This document shows, in pieces, positions 1 through 8,418 of a stretch of 64,000 bases of DNA. The translations under genes and the position numbers were made by a program. Below the pieces are notes generated by a model. That model was not told where the DNA came from. It saw nothing but the letters and a program-made list of their open reading frames with translations, and did not search any database. Positions within the stretch are counted from its first letter, which is position 1. The number at the start of each line of letters is the position of its first letter. This DNA comes from Saprospiraceae bacterium (GTDB lineage: Bacteria; Bacteroidota; Bacteroidia; Chitinophagales; Saprospiraceae), in contig JABSSL010000076.1 of the NCBI GenBank assembly GCA_013214355.1, positions 62,001 through 126,000 of the forward strand. Direction: 5' to 3'.

Positions 1-108
1 CAAGAACTGACAGCTAGAGTGGAAGGAATGGCGAAGCTAGGCTATATGGGAGATCCCCCAAGTAAAAATATCAATCGAGAGGGCCTCACATTGGTCTCAA
101 AAAGATAA
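1..108 (+). CDS. C-terminal tail of an unidentified upstream gene (partial)
   Basis: Frame 1 is open from the window edge and encodes 35 residues ending in the sequence LTLVSKR before a TAA at 106-108. The next gene starts 94 bp downstream on the same strand, so this may be the first visible member of the ABC transporter cluster. Such clusters often carry an HlyD-type adaptor or a regulator upstream, but nothing in these 35 residues identifies the protein. The reading frame could also be chance. Confidence 0.4.
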   Translation, partial: QELTARVEGMAKLGYMGDPPSKNINREGLTLVSKR

Positions 109-202
109 TCATCCGATTTCCAATACCCGGGGGAGAGGTGGTCCGACCTAGGAAAACCATTCCCGCAAATGCTTTTAAAGCTTATCGTAAAACAAGCAAG
201 TC

Positions 203-892
203 ATGATTAGAACCAACAAACTGTTCAAAGTTTATCAAACAGAGGAAGTAGAAACTACTGCCCTGAATGAAGTGGACATCGAAATCAAGGAAGGTGAATT
301 TGTCTCTATCATGGGACCTTCCGGATGCGGAAAATCCACATTACTCAATATTTTAGGACTTATCGATAATCCAAATGGAGGAGAATACTTCTTCTTGGAT
401 GAAGAGGTTTCTAAATATACAGAAAGACAACGTTCCAAACTGCGTAAGAATAATATAGGATTCATTTTCCAGAGCTTTAACTTGATCGACGAATTGACTG
501 TATTCGAAAATGTCGAATTGCCTTTGATCTATACTAAAGTAGGATCAAAAGACCGTAAAGCACGGGTAGAAGAAGTGTTGGAGAAAATGAATATGATGCA
601 CCGTCGCAATCACTTTCCACAACAGTTATCTGGTGGTCAGCAGCAACGTGTTGCCGTAGCTAGAGCCATCATTAACAATCCTAAGTTAATCCTTGCGGAT
701 GAGCCTACAGGTAACTTGGATAGTGCGAATGGTAGCGATGTGATGAAGACTTTGGTGCACCTAAATAATGAAGGAGCGACCATCATCATGGTGACTCACT
801 CACAGTATTGTGCTGAATTCGGTACGCGTATCATTCGCATGCTGGATGGCCAAGTTGTTACTGAAAATATGCTCAGCAAACCTATGCTGTAG
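203..892 (+). CDS. ABC transporter ATP-binding protein, LolD/MacB type (ATPase 1)
   Basis: This is a 229-residue cytoplasmic nucleotide-binding subunit of the LolD/MacB class, which drives mechanotransmission-type ABC systems rather than classical import. Visible motifs are Walker A GPSGCGKST (about residues 38-46), a Q-loop (FIFQSFNLID), the signature LSGGQQQRVAVARA, Walker B LILADEPTG, the D-loop NLDS and the switch histidine in MVTHS. All catalytic residues are canonical, and the length is normal for the family. It is followed after 188 bp by seven permeases on the same strand and is the likely ATPase for some or all of them. The 188-bp gap contains a strong hairpin, so permease expression may be set separately. 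The substrate cannot be read from the sequence. Confidence 0.93.
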   Translation: MIRTNKLFKVYQTEEVETTALNEVDIEIKEGEFVSIMGPSGCGKSTLLNILGLIDNPNGGEYFFLDEEVSKYTERQRSKLRKNNIGFIFQSFNLIDELTVFENVELPLIYTKVGSKDRKARVEEVLEKMNMMHRRNHFPQQLSGGQQQRVAVARAIINNPKLILADEPTGNLDSANGSDVMKTLVHLNNEGATIIMVTHSQYCAEFGTRIIRMLDGQVVTENMLSKPML

Positions 893-924
893 AGTCATTG
901 GACTTGCATGACTCATAACTTTCC

Positions 925-967
925 TTTGCCTTTGCCAAAGCCTTGAGTAGGCTTTGGTAAAGGCAAA
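925..967 (+). repeat. Strong hairpin between ATPase 1 and the first permease
   Basis: Eighteen-base arms (925-942 and 950-967) are complementary except for one position that would be a G-U pair in RNA, with a 7-nt loop. No T-tract follows, so it is not a classical intrinsic terminator. It could be an mRNA-stability or attenuation element separating ATPase 1 from the permeases. Smaller dyads follow in the same gap (around 1013-1055). Confidence 0.6.
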
Positions 968-1080
968 CCCCTAGCAATACCGTAACTATCATATGCTCCC
1001 CTCCAGTGGGAGGTACACCATTACCTACCTAGGCTTAGCCTTGGGTGGGCTAGTGTCTTTTTGTCAAAAACGATCATCCG

Positions 1081-3522
1081 ATGCAACTTGAAAATATCCG
1101 TATAGCCGTTCGAAGCCTGATCCGAAATAGGCTGTATAGCTTGATCAATATGTTGGGACTGACCATGGGGCTAACCGTGGTGATTCTAATTGGTCTATTC
1201 TTGTTGGATGAACTGACCTTCGATGCTTTCCATGAAAAAGGAGATCGCGTTGTACGGGTGGTTGAGCACAAAGGGATCAATACCGATCGCCCCCAAGACT
1301 TTGCTAGTGGCCCGCTGAAGCTCGCCCTTGAAGCGGAAGAGCAATTCCCAGAAGTTGAATCTGCTTCTTTTCTAAATGGTTACGGTCGCATGCTATTGAT
1401 AAATAGTGAAAAACAGAACTCCTTTTATGAGGAGATGTTGATCGCCGATGAAGACTTTTTGCAAATCTTCAACTTCCCATTGATTAAAGGCAGTCCAGAA
1501 ACTGCTCTGCAGGAACCGAAAACAATAGTCCTATCTGAAGAGCTGGCTCAAAACCTATTTGGAGATGAAGACCCCATTGGGAAGATTTTGGAAACGGATA
1601 GAGATCTCAATTTTCGCGTCACCGGTGTATTGAAGGCCATTCCTGGCAATTCACACCTGCAATTCAGTACCTTAGTTTCAGGTGCCACGCTCAAGCAGTT
1701 TAGCAATTGGGAAAGAATCTCCTCAACAGATTGGAATTCGAACTTCTGGACCACATATCTGTTGCTTAAGCCAGCGACTGATTCGGAAGCCCTCGCCAAT
1801 AAAATTACTGCTTTAGTCCAGTCCCAACGCACTCCTGAAACCCCTGAAAGTACCTTCGAATTACAAGCCTTAAAAGATATACACTTTCATTCAGATGGGT
1901 TTTCCCAGGACCGAAACTCAGGAGAAGGTAACCAATCCTATATCTACATCTTCGGGATTGTAGGGTTATTTATCTTGTTCATCGCTAGCATCAACTACAT
2001 CAATCTTACCACAGCCCGTGGTATTAGCTATGGCAAGGAGGTCGGTGTGAGAAAGGTCATTGGGGCCACCAAATTGCATTTGGTAAAGCGCTTTTTTACG
2101 GAAAGCCTAGTGCTCTGCTTAACTTCATTTATCATAGCTATTAACTTGGTCTCCCTAGCACTTCCTCGATTCAATACCTTCGCCCAAAAGGATATCCAAC
2201 TTAACCTAGGCGACAGCCCACTGCTGATTGCTTTTCTATTTGGACTTTTGATACTCGTAAGCCTACTGGCAGGCGGATATCCCGCATTGTATCTTTCTCG
2301 GTATAATCCGGTACGTATCCTTAAGGGCCGCAATGCTAACACCAAGGGGCAGCCGAGCATGCGTAAAGCATTGGTAGTATTTCAATATATGGTCTCTAGC
2401 GTCATGATCATTGGTACATTAGTAGCGGTCCTACAATTGAATTTCATTCGGTCCAAGGATCTTGGTTTTTCAGAAGAGCAATTACTAGTAGCTGATATTA
2501 ATAGTGGGCGAGTACGTGGTGGCTTTGACCGTATCAAGCAATCCTATGCAGAACTACCCGGAGTAACATCGGTAAGCGTCTCTTCACGTGTGCCAGGTGA
2601 GTGGAAGGTAATTCCGGAGGTGGCTTTGCGTGGATCTGGAGTAGCTGAAGAAGATGCGCCTGAAGCCTATCTTATGGGAGTAGATGAAGATTTTGTGCAA
2701 ACCTTTGAGATTGAACTACTACAGGGGCAAAACTTTATCGGAGATCCACAGGCGGACTCTACGGCCTTGATTATCAATGAATCTGCCGCTAAATTGTTGG
2801 GCATTACCAAATTGGATGATCAGGCGGTACAGATTCCTGGACTTTCCTTTAATAGTCAAGAAAGAACTCTGAATGAAACTTTCAATGGGGTGATTAAGGG
2901 AATTGTAAAAGATTTTCACTTCCAATCCCTACATGATAAAATAGAGCCACTAGTTTTGGCTTATCGAAATAACCCCATGCACTCCATCGATTACTTTACA
3001 GCCAGGATTGATATGCGTAATGCGGAGACTACCATTATGCAAATGACTGAAATCCTACAAGCCGTGGACCCAAATCATATCTTTGAGTACCACTTCCTAG
3101 ACGATCAGCTAGCCTTATTTTATGAAACAGATCGACAACGTAGCCAGTTGTTTTCGCTAGCGGCTGTCTTCGCTATTTTCATTGCCTGCATGGGCGTATT
3201 TGGCTTAGCTGCCTATACAGCCCAACGCAAAACGAAAGAGATTGGGGTGCGCAAGGTCCTGGGGGCAAGTATCTCAAGTCTTATTGGCCTTATTGCCAGA
3301 GAATTTATTCGCTTGGTCTTGTGGTCCTTGGTTTTAGCTGTACCAATTGCCTGGTGGGCTGCGGATGCTTGGTTGGCCGATTTTGCTTATCGGATAAGCT
3401 TGCAGTGGTGGATGTTTGCGCTTCCAGGGGTATTAGCGGTCTTGGTTACCCTACTAACTGTTAGTTCTCAGGCGCTTAAGGCGGCTAGGGTAAACCCTGT
3501 AGAGGCCCTCCGATATGAATAA
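1081..3522 (+). CDS. ABC transporter permease, double MacB_PCD-FtsX type (P1)
   Basis: This 813-residue inner-membrane permease carries two MacB-like modules in one chain. The predicted order is TM1 (about 21-43), a periplasmic MacB_PCD domain, three FtsX helices (about 286-402), TM5 (about 428-448), a second periplasmic domain with the FHFQSL motif, and three C-terminal helices (about 690-800). The coupling-helix motif occurs twice, as KEVGVRKVIGA near residue 317 and KEIGVRKVLGA near 718, and the chain ends NPVEALRYE. The first periplasmic domain has the usual FGDEDPIGK sequence. It is the first of seven permeases after ATPase 1, with only 26 bp to the next gene, so co-transcription is likely. 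These families usually extrude peptides or antibiotics or act on lipoproteins; the substrate here is unknown. Confidence 0.92.
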   Translation: MQLENIRIAVRSLIRNRLYSLINMLGLTMGLTVVILIGLFLLDELTFDAFHEKGDRVVRVVEHKGINTDRPQDFASGPLKLALEAEEQFPEVESASFLNGYGRMLLINSEKQNSFYEEMLIADEDFLQIFNFPLIKGSPETALQEPKTIVLSEELAQNLFGDEDPIGKILETDRDLNFRVTGVLKAIPGNSHLQFSTLVSGATLKQFSNWERISSTDWNSNFWTTYLLLKPATDSEALANKITALVQSQRTPETPESTFELQALKDIHFHSDGFSQDRNSGEGNQSYIYIFGIVGLFILFIASINYINLTTARGISYGKEVGVRKVIGATKLHLVKRFFTESLVLCLTSFIIAINLVSLALPRFNTFAQKDIQLNLGDSPLLIAFLFGLLILVSLLAGGYPALYLSRYNPVRILKGRNANTKGQPSMRKALVVFQYMVSSVMIIGTLVAVLQLNFIRSKDLGFSEEQLLVADINSGRVRGGFDRIKQSYAELPGVTSVSVSSRVPGEWKVIPEVALRGSGVAEEDAPEAYLMGVDEDFVQTFEIELLQGQNFIGDPQADSTALIINESAAKLLGITKLDDQAVQIPGLSFNSQERTLNETFNGVIKGIVKDFHFQSLHDKIEPLVLAYRNNPMHSIDYFTARIDMRNAETTIMQMTEILQAVDPNHIFEYHFLDDQLALFYETDRQRSQLFSLAAVFAIFIACMGVFGLAAYTAQRKTKEIGVRKVLGASISSLIGLIAREFIRLVLWSLVLAVPIAWWAADAWLADFAYRISLQWWMFALPGVLAVLVTLLTVSSQALKAARVNPVEALRYE

Positions 3523-3548
3523 GCTAGTTTTCTTTCTTAAAAAGCTCA

Positions 3549-5927
3549 ATGACAATGCTTAAAAACTATTTGTTAATCGCACTTCGTAATAGCTGGAAGA
3601 ATAAGACCTACTCAGGCATCAATATTTTCGGATTGGCTGTGAGTCTAGCTGTAGCGCTATTGATGCTATTGTGGGTAAAGGATGAGTTGAGCATGGATCA
3701 CTTTCACGAAAAAGGGGAAGCTATTCAGCGCATTTTCATGGTGTATCCACAGGAAGGAGGGAAGAAGGTAGTCAATGGTAATGTCGCTTTTCCACTCTTA
3801 GAGAAAGTGGATGCAGAGGTGCCGGAAGTGGAAGAGGTACTATATTTTGGTTATCCTCAAACGCAATTGGTCACCAAGGACAAGTTGTCCTATAAGGAAG
3901 TAGGAATGTACTCCAACACGGGCCTGTTCAAGACCCTGACCTTTCCCATCCTGTATGGAGATATTGAGCAATTGGATCAAGGCCTAGATGGTATGGCCAT
4001 TTCTGAGGGCATGGCTAAGCGGTTTTTTGGCCGAGAATGGGAAACAGCAGCACTTGGAGGAAGTCTCCGTATCAACGACACGGATGAGTTTGTGGTAAGA
4101 GCCGTTTTTGCAGATGTCCCACAAAGTTCTTCTTTGGAATTCGACTTTGTCTTGAATGTGCAGCATCGAGTTAAGCATAACCCTTGGTTAAAGCAATGGG
4201 GTAATAAAGGTATGGGCGGTATCATATTGCTACGTGAGGATGCATCCGTTGCTCAAGCACAAGAGAAAATAGACGCTATCTACCGTAAAAGTGAAGCCTT
4301 TGAAGAGGGAGAAGATGTCCTATTGCAAACCTACGGAGATCATTACCTATACAGCCAGTTTGATGATCAAGCACAGGCCGCTGGTGGACGCATTGAATAT
4401 GTTCGCCTGTTTTCGGTGGCAGCTTTACTCCTCTTGATTATTGCATGTATCAACTTTGTCAACCTGGCTACGGCTCGTGCTTCTAAGCGAGCCAGAGAAG
4501 TGGGGGTGCGAAAGGCTATTGGAGCCCAGAGATCTTCGCTGATCCAGCAATTTTTGTTTGAATCTCTGGTTATTACCACGATTGCAGTAGCGGTAGCAGT
4601 CCTGTTTGCCGAACTGTGTTTGCCCGCCGTCAGATCCTTGGTAGAAAAACCACTACACTTTGAATACTGGTCCATAGAGTTTTGGCTGACGATCGTCAGT
4701 GTGATCGGCATAACGGCCTTTTTGTCTGGATTGTATCCTGCCTTTGTCCTGTCTGCTTTTAAGCCCATCCACGTATTGAAGGGGAAGCTTTTGAGCTCTT
4801 TTCAGTTTATGAGTCTGCGTAAAATGTTGGTGATTACGCAATTTGTTTTGGCACTTATTCTAATCGCTGGCGCCATGGTGATACAACAGCAAATTGCCTA
4901 CATCAAAAACAAGAATCTAGGCCTGGAAAAAGAGAATGTCTTCTTCATCTCCATGGAAGATAAGGCTGCCGAAAATTACCAATTACTTAAGGAGGAACTA
5001 GAAAAGTATCCCGCCATACAGAGTATCACTGCGGTTAGCCATAATCCAACTGAGGTAGGATCTTCTACTACCGGGGTAGAGTGGGATGGTAAGCGAAAAG
5101 ATCAGCTCCACCAAGAGTTCAAAATGATCTGGGTGGAAGAGAATTTTCTAGAAGGTTTCAATATCCCCATGGCAGATGGGCGCTTTTATGATCCTGGGAT
5201 GCGAATGGATACCAGCAACATTGTGATGAATGAGAAGGCTATTGAAGTAATGGGGCTCGAAAATCCCGTAGGAAAACGAATTGAATTTTGGGGACAACCT
5301 GTAACCATTATTGGAGTGGTGAAGAACTTCCATGTCGGATCGCTATACGAACCTATAGAACCGCTTGCGATGATTCTCGATAAGGACATGGGATCATGGA
5401 TGTTTTTCCGGTCGGAAGCTGGACAAACGGAAGCTGCCATTTCCGCGCTAAAACAAACCTATGATCGAGTTCTGCCGAATACTCCGCTGGATTACCAGTT
5501 CCTGGATGAAGAATATCAACGAAAATATCAAGGAGAGGTGCTTACCGGTACCCTGGCTAAATACTTTGCCTTTATTTCGATACTCATAGCTTGTCTAGGA
5601 TTGCTAGGTCTATCCACCTTCTTGGCCGAGCAGAAAACCAAAGAAATTGGCATCCGTAAGGTGATCGGCGCCACTACCCAGCATATTGTTGGCCTTTTAT
5701 CCAAGGATTTTTTGATCCTGGTGGGAACTGGCTTATTAATGGGAGTACCCATCGCCTGGTATCTATTACAAAACTGGCTTACGAAATTCGAGTATGGTAT
5801 CCATCTACAATGGTGGATGTTTGCCGTACCCGTAATAGCTAGCATACTAATTGCGGTGCTAACGGTGGGGGTTCAAAGCCTGAAAGCCTCCTGGTCCGAC
5901 CCCGTTAAGGCATTGCGATCTGAATAA
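3549..5927 (+). CDS. ABC transporter permease, double MacB_PCD-FtsX type (P2)
   Basis: This is a 792-residue paralogue of P1 with the same eight-helix, two-periplasmic-domain layout. Coupling motifs are REVGVRKAIGA (about residue 316) and KEIGIRKVIGA (about 697), and the C-terminus is DPVKALRSE. The first periplasmic domain lacks the DPIGK sequence seen in most of its neighbours and has a Trp-containing stretch there (FGREWETAALGG). P8 shows the same kind of replacement, and both share a GGRI-(D/E)-YVR motif before TM2, so P2 and P8 are probably sister copies. A second in-frame ATG at 3555 gives a start (MLKNYL) that matches the other permeases better. The gaps to P1 (26 bp) and P3 (45 bp) suggest one transcript. 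Confidence 0.92.
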   Translation: MTMLKNYLLIALRNSWKNKTYSGINIFGLAVSLAVALLMLLWVKDELSMDHFHEKGEAIQRIFMVYPQEGGKKVVNGNVAFPLLEKVDAEVPEVEEVLYFGYPQTQLVTKDKLSYKEVGMYSNTGLFKTLTFPILYGDIEQLDQGLDGMAISEGMAKRFFGREWETAALGGSLRINDTDEFVVRAVFADVPQSSSLEFDFVLNVQHRVKHNPWLKQWGNKGMGGIILLREDASVAQAQEKIDAIYRKSEAFEEGEDVLLQTYGDHYLYSQFDDQAQAAGGRIEYVRLFSVAALLLLIIACINFVNLATARASKRAREVGVRKAIGAQRSSLIQQFLFESLVITTIAVAVAVLFAELCLPAVRSLVEKPLHFEYWSIEFWLTIVSVIGITAFLSGLYPAFVLSAFKPIHVLKGKLLSSFQFMSLRKMLVITQFVLALILIAGAMVIQQQIAYIKNKNLGLEKENVFFISMEDKAAENYQLLKEELEKYPAIQSITAVSHNPTEVGSSTTGVEWDGKRKDQLHQEFKMIWVEENFLEGFNIPMADGRFYDPGMRMDTSNIVMNEKAIEVMGLENPVGKRIEFWGQPVTIIGVVKNFHVGSLYEPIEPLAMILDKDMGSWMFFRSEAGQTEAAISALKQTYDRVLPNTPLDYQFLDEEYQRKYQGEVLTGTLAKYFAFISILIACLGLLGLSTFLAEQKTKEIGIRKVIGATTQHIVGLLSKDFLILVGTGLLMGVPIAWYLLQNWLTKFEYGIHLQWWMFAVPVIASILIAVLTVGVQSLKASWSDPVKALRSE

Positions 5928-5972
5928 ATAATGGCTACATCTAATACCATAGCTTGAATTAAACAAAGAAAG

Positions 5973-8381
5973 ATGTTAACGAATTACCTCAAGATAGCTT
6001 TTCGTAATCTCTGGAAAAGAAAATTATTCTCTGGCATCAATTTGCTGGGACTAGGCATCGCTATTGCCGCTAGTTTATTGCTCTTTTTGACGACCCTTCA
6101 TGAATTTAGCTACGATAAATTCCATGACAATGCGGATCAGATTTATCGATTGTACATGGAGGAGAATTTGTCAACGGGCGTGGATCGTCAGTCCAATATG
6201 CAGGTGCCATTGATGCCCGCTATCTTGGAGACCTTTCCGGAAATGGAACATGGCACTCGCTGGAAAAATTCTGGCGGAATAGTGCAGTTTGAGGAAAATG
6301 CCAGAGGAGAATCGTTCCGCTATGCAGATGAAAGCTTCTTTAAAATGTTTTCCTTCGAATTCTTGCAGGGAGATCCTGAAACAGCTTTACAATCCTTGAA
6401 TGGGGTAGTGCTTCCGGAAAAATCTGTGAAGCGAATATTTAAGGATGAAGACCCTATGGGCAAAATGCTCACGGTAATTGATGAGGGTAAACGCATGAAT
6501 ATGCAGGTCACAGGGGTGGTTGAAGATACGCCGGAGAACTCTTCTTTGGAGTTGGGCTTGATCATGCGATTTGAAAATGATCCTGAATACGAACTGGATA
6601 AGGACAACTGGACTAATTTTTCGCATGACAATTATGTTCAGTTACCTGATAATTTGAGTCAGGCTCAATTCGAAGAACGCATCAAAGAAATTGTACATAC
6701 TTACATGGCTGATGAGGTTGATTTGATCAAAAATGACGGAGGGATCGCCGATGCAGAAGGAGAATACATCCGTTTTCGAATACAGCCTTTGAAAGACATA
6801 CACTTTAATACACTATTGAGTGGATCTGGGATGCGGAAGGCTTTCCCTATCGGCTTATTTGTCATCGGGTTGTTTATCCTTTTTATAGCTTGCTTCAATT
6901 TTGTGAATTTGACGCTGGGTAGTTCCCTGACACGTGCTAAGGAAGTAGGCGTGAGAAAGGTGCTGGGAGCTAATCGACGTCAAGTGATGGCTCAGTTCTG
7001 GGGAGAGGGCTTGATTGTGATTAGTATGGCCTTGGTCATTGGCTTGGTTTTGGCGGATATAATCCTTCCCGAATTCAATGCCTCTTTCCGACAGTCTATT
7101 TCTTTGGATCACCCGAATTTATACATTGGCCTGGCACTGGTACTTCTACTATCTATAACCATTGGGGGATTGTATCCATCCTGGGCACTCTCTCGCTTTC
7201 AAGCGGCGGAAGTGTTAAAGGGGTCTACCAAAATGCAACGTTCCGGCCGACTCCGCAACGTGCTGATACTCTTTCAGTTTTCATTTTCCGTATTGTTGAT
7301 CAGTTGCACCCTAATCATTGGTCAGCAGATTAAGTTCTTAAAGGATTCGCCGCTTGGTTTTAACCGCCAGGAAGTAATTAGCCTGCCGATCACGGGTGAT
7401 GTGAACGGTCAGCAATTGATTGATCGCTTCCGCAATGAATTAGAGGCTGAACCCACGATTCTCAGCGTCACAGCTGCTTATAATAATATCGGGATGGGTA
7501 AGGATAACTCCGCCATGACTTCAAAGATGGGCTTTGCACAGGAAGGGAAGATGATGGAGACACACTGGAATCCGGTGGACTATAATTATTTTGAAACCCT
7601 AGAAATCCCCTTGCTAGAAGGTCGCACTTTCTCCAAAGAACATCCTACGGATTCTGTTAAGGCTATCGTGATTAATGAAACCTTTGCTAAGCAGTTGGGC
7701 GAAGGCCCATACGTAGGCAAAGTAGTAGATGTCACTCCCGAGGGAATGGAAATTATCGGGGTCGTGAAAGACTTTAACTTCAAATCCCTTCACCAGGCGA
7801 TTGCGCCAATGACTATGAGTCTTGGAAAGAATAGCGATTTTGGCTACAACTACTTTTTCGTACGTGTAGAGGGCGGAGATCTGGGTGAAAGGTTGACATT
7901 ACTGGAACAAACCTGGAAGAGAATCAATCCAGGAGCTACGTTCCAAGCCTCTTTCTTAGATGAAAATACGGAAAGGCTTTACCGCAGTGAACAGACGCTA
8001 GGTAATATCTTCATGGTAGCTTCCGGCATCGCCATCTTCTTATCCTGTATTGGATTATTCGGCGTGGCCTTGCTAGTGGTCAATCAGCGGAATAAAGAAA
8101 TTGGCATCCGGAAAGTGCTAGGGGCTTCTTTAGGTCATATTATCCATATCATGTCCAGGGACTTTGTTATTATCTCCTTCATCTCCATTCTGATTGCTGC
8201 ACCGCTGGCAAATCTAGCTATGCGGCAATGGTTACAGAACTATGCCTACGCCATTGAGATTCAGTGGTGGGTATTTGGATTGGCAGGGGCAGCAGCTTTG
8301 TTAATCGGCTTCTTCACGATGAGTATTCATACGGTGAGAGCAGGTCTAGCGAATCCGGTCAAAGCCCTAAAAGACGAATAA
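5973..8381 (+). CDS. ABC transporter permease, double MacB_PCD-FtsX type (P3)
   Basis: This 802-residue inner-membrane protein starts MLTNYLKIAFRN, the typical N-terminus of the array. Coupling motifs are KEVGVRKVLGA (about 322) and KEIGIRKVLGA (about 708). The first periplasmic domain has FKDEDPMGK, the second VKDFNFKSLH, and the C-terminus is NPVKALKDE. No frameshift or lost motif is visible, so it should be functional. It sits 45 bp after P2 and 37 bp before P4. The order of periplasmic and membrane segments fits a mechanotransmission permease that would need a LolD-like ATPase such as the one encoded at 203-892. Confidence 0.92.
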   Translation: MLTNYLKIAFRNLWKRKLFSGINLLGLGIAIAASLLLFLTTLHEFSYDKFHDNADQIYRLYMEENLSTGVDRQSNMQVPLMPAILETFPEMEHGTRWKNSGGIVQFEENARGESFRYADESFFKMFSFEFLQGDPETALQSLNGVVLPEKSVKRIFKDEDPMGKMLTVIDEGKRMNMQVTGVVEDTPENSSLELGLIMRFENDPEYELDKDNWTNFSHDNYVQLPDNLSQAQFEERIKEIVHTYMADEVDLIKNDGGIADAEGEYIRFRIQPLKDIHFNTLLSGSGMRKAFPIGLFVIGLFILFIACFNFVNLTLGSSLTRAKEVGVRKVLGANRRQVMAQFWGEGLIVISMALVIGLVLADIILPEFNASFRQSISLDHPNLYIGLALVLLLSITIGGLYPSWALSRFQAAEVLKGSTKMQRSGRLRNVLILFQFSFSVLLISCTLIIGQQIKFLKDSPLGFNRQEVISLPITGDVNGQQLIDRFRNELEAEPTILSVTAAYNNIGMGKDNSAMTSKMGFAQEGKMMETHWNPVDYNYFETLEIPLLEGRTFSKEHPTDSVKAIVINETFAKQLGEGPYVGKVVDVTPEGMEIIGVVKDFNFKSLHQAIAPMTMSLGKNSDFGYNYFFVRVEGGDLGERLTLLEQTWKRINPGATFQASFLDENTERLYRSEQTLGNIFMVASGIAIFLSCIGLFGVALLVVNQRNKEIGIRKVLGASLGHIIHIMSRDFVIISFISILIAAPLANLAMRQWLQNYAYAIEIQWWVFGLAGAAALLIGFFTMSIHTVRAGLANPVKALKDE

Positions 8382-8418
8382 CTTACTCTAGTATCCTGAT
8401 CCACTTTAAATTGATTAA

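Noticed and set aside
4367-4768. 133-codon minus-strand frame inside P2
   Set aside because: Antisense to a well-supported permease, with no recognisable features. Similar frames occur opposite most permeases because of their codon use.
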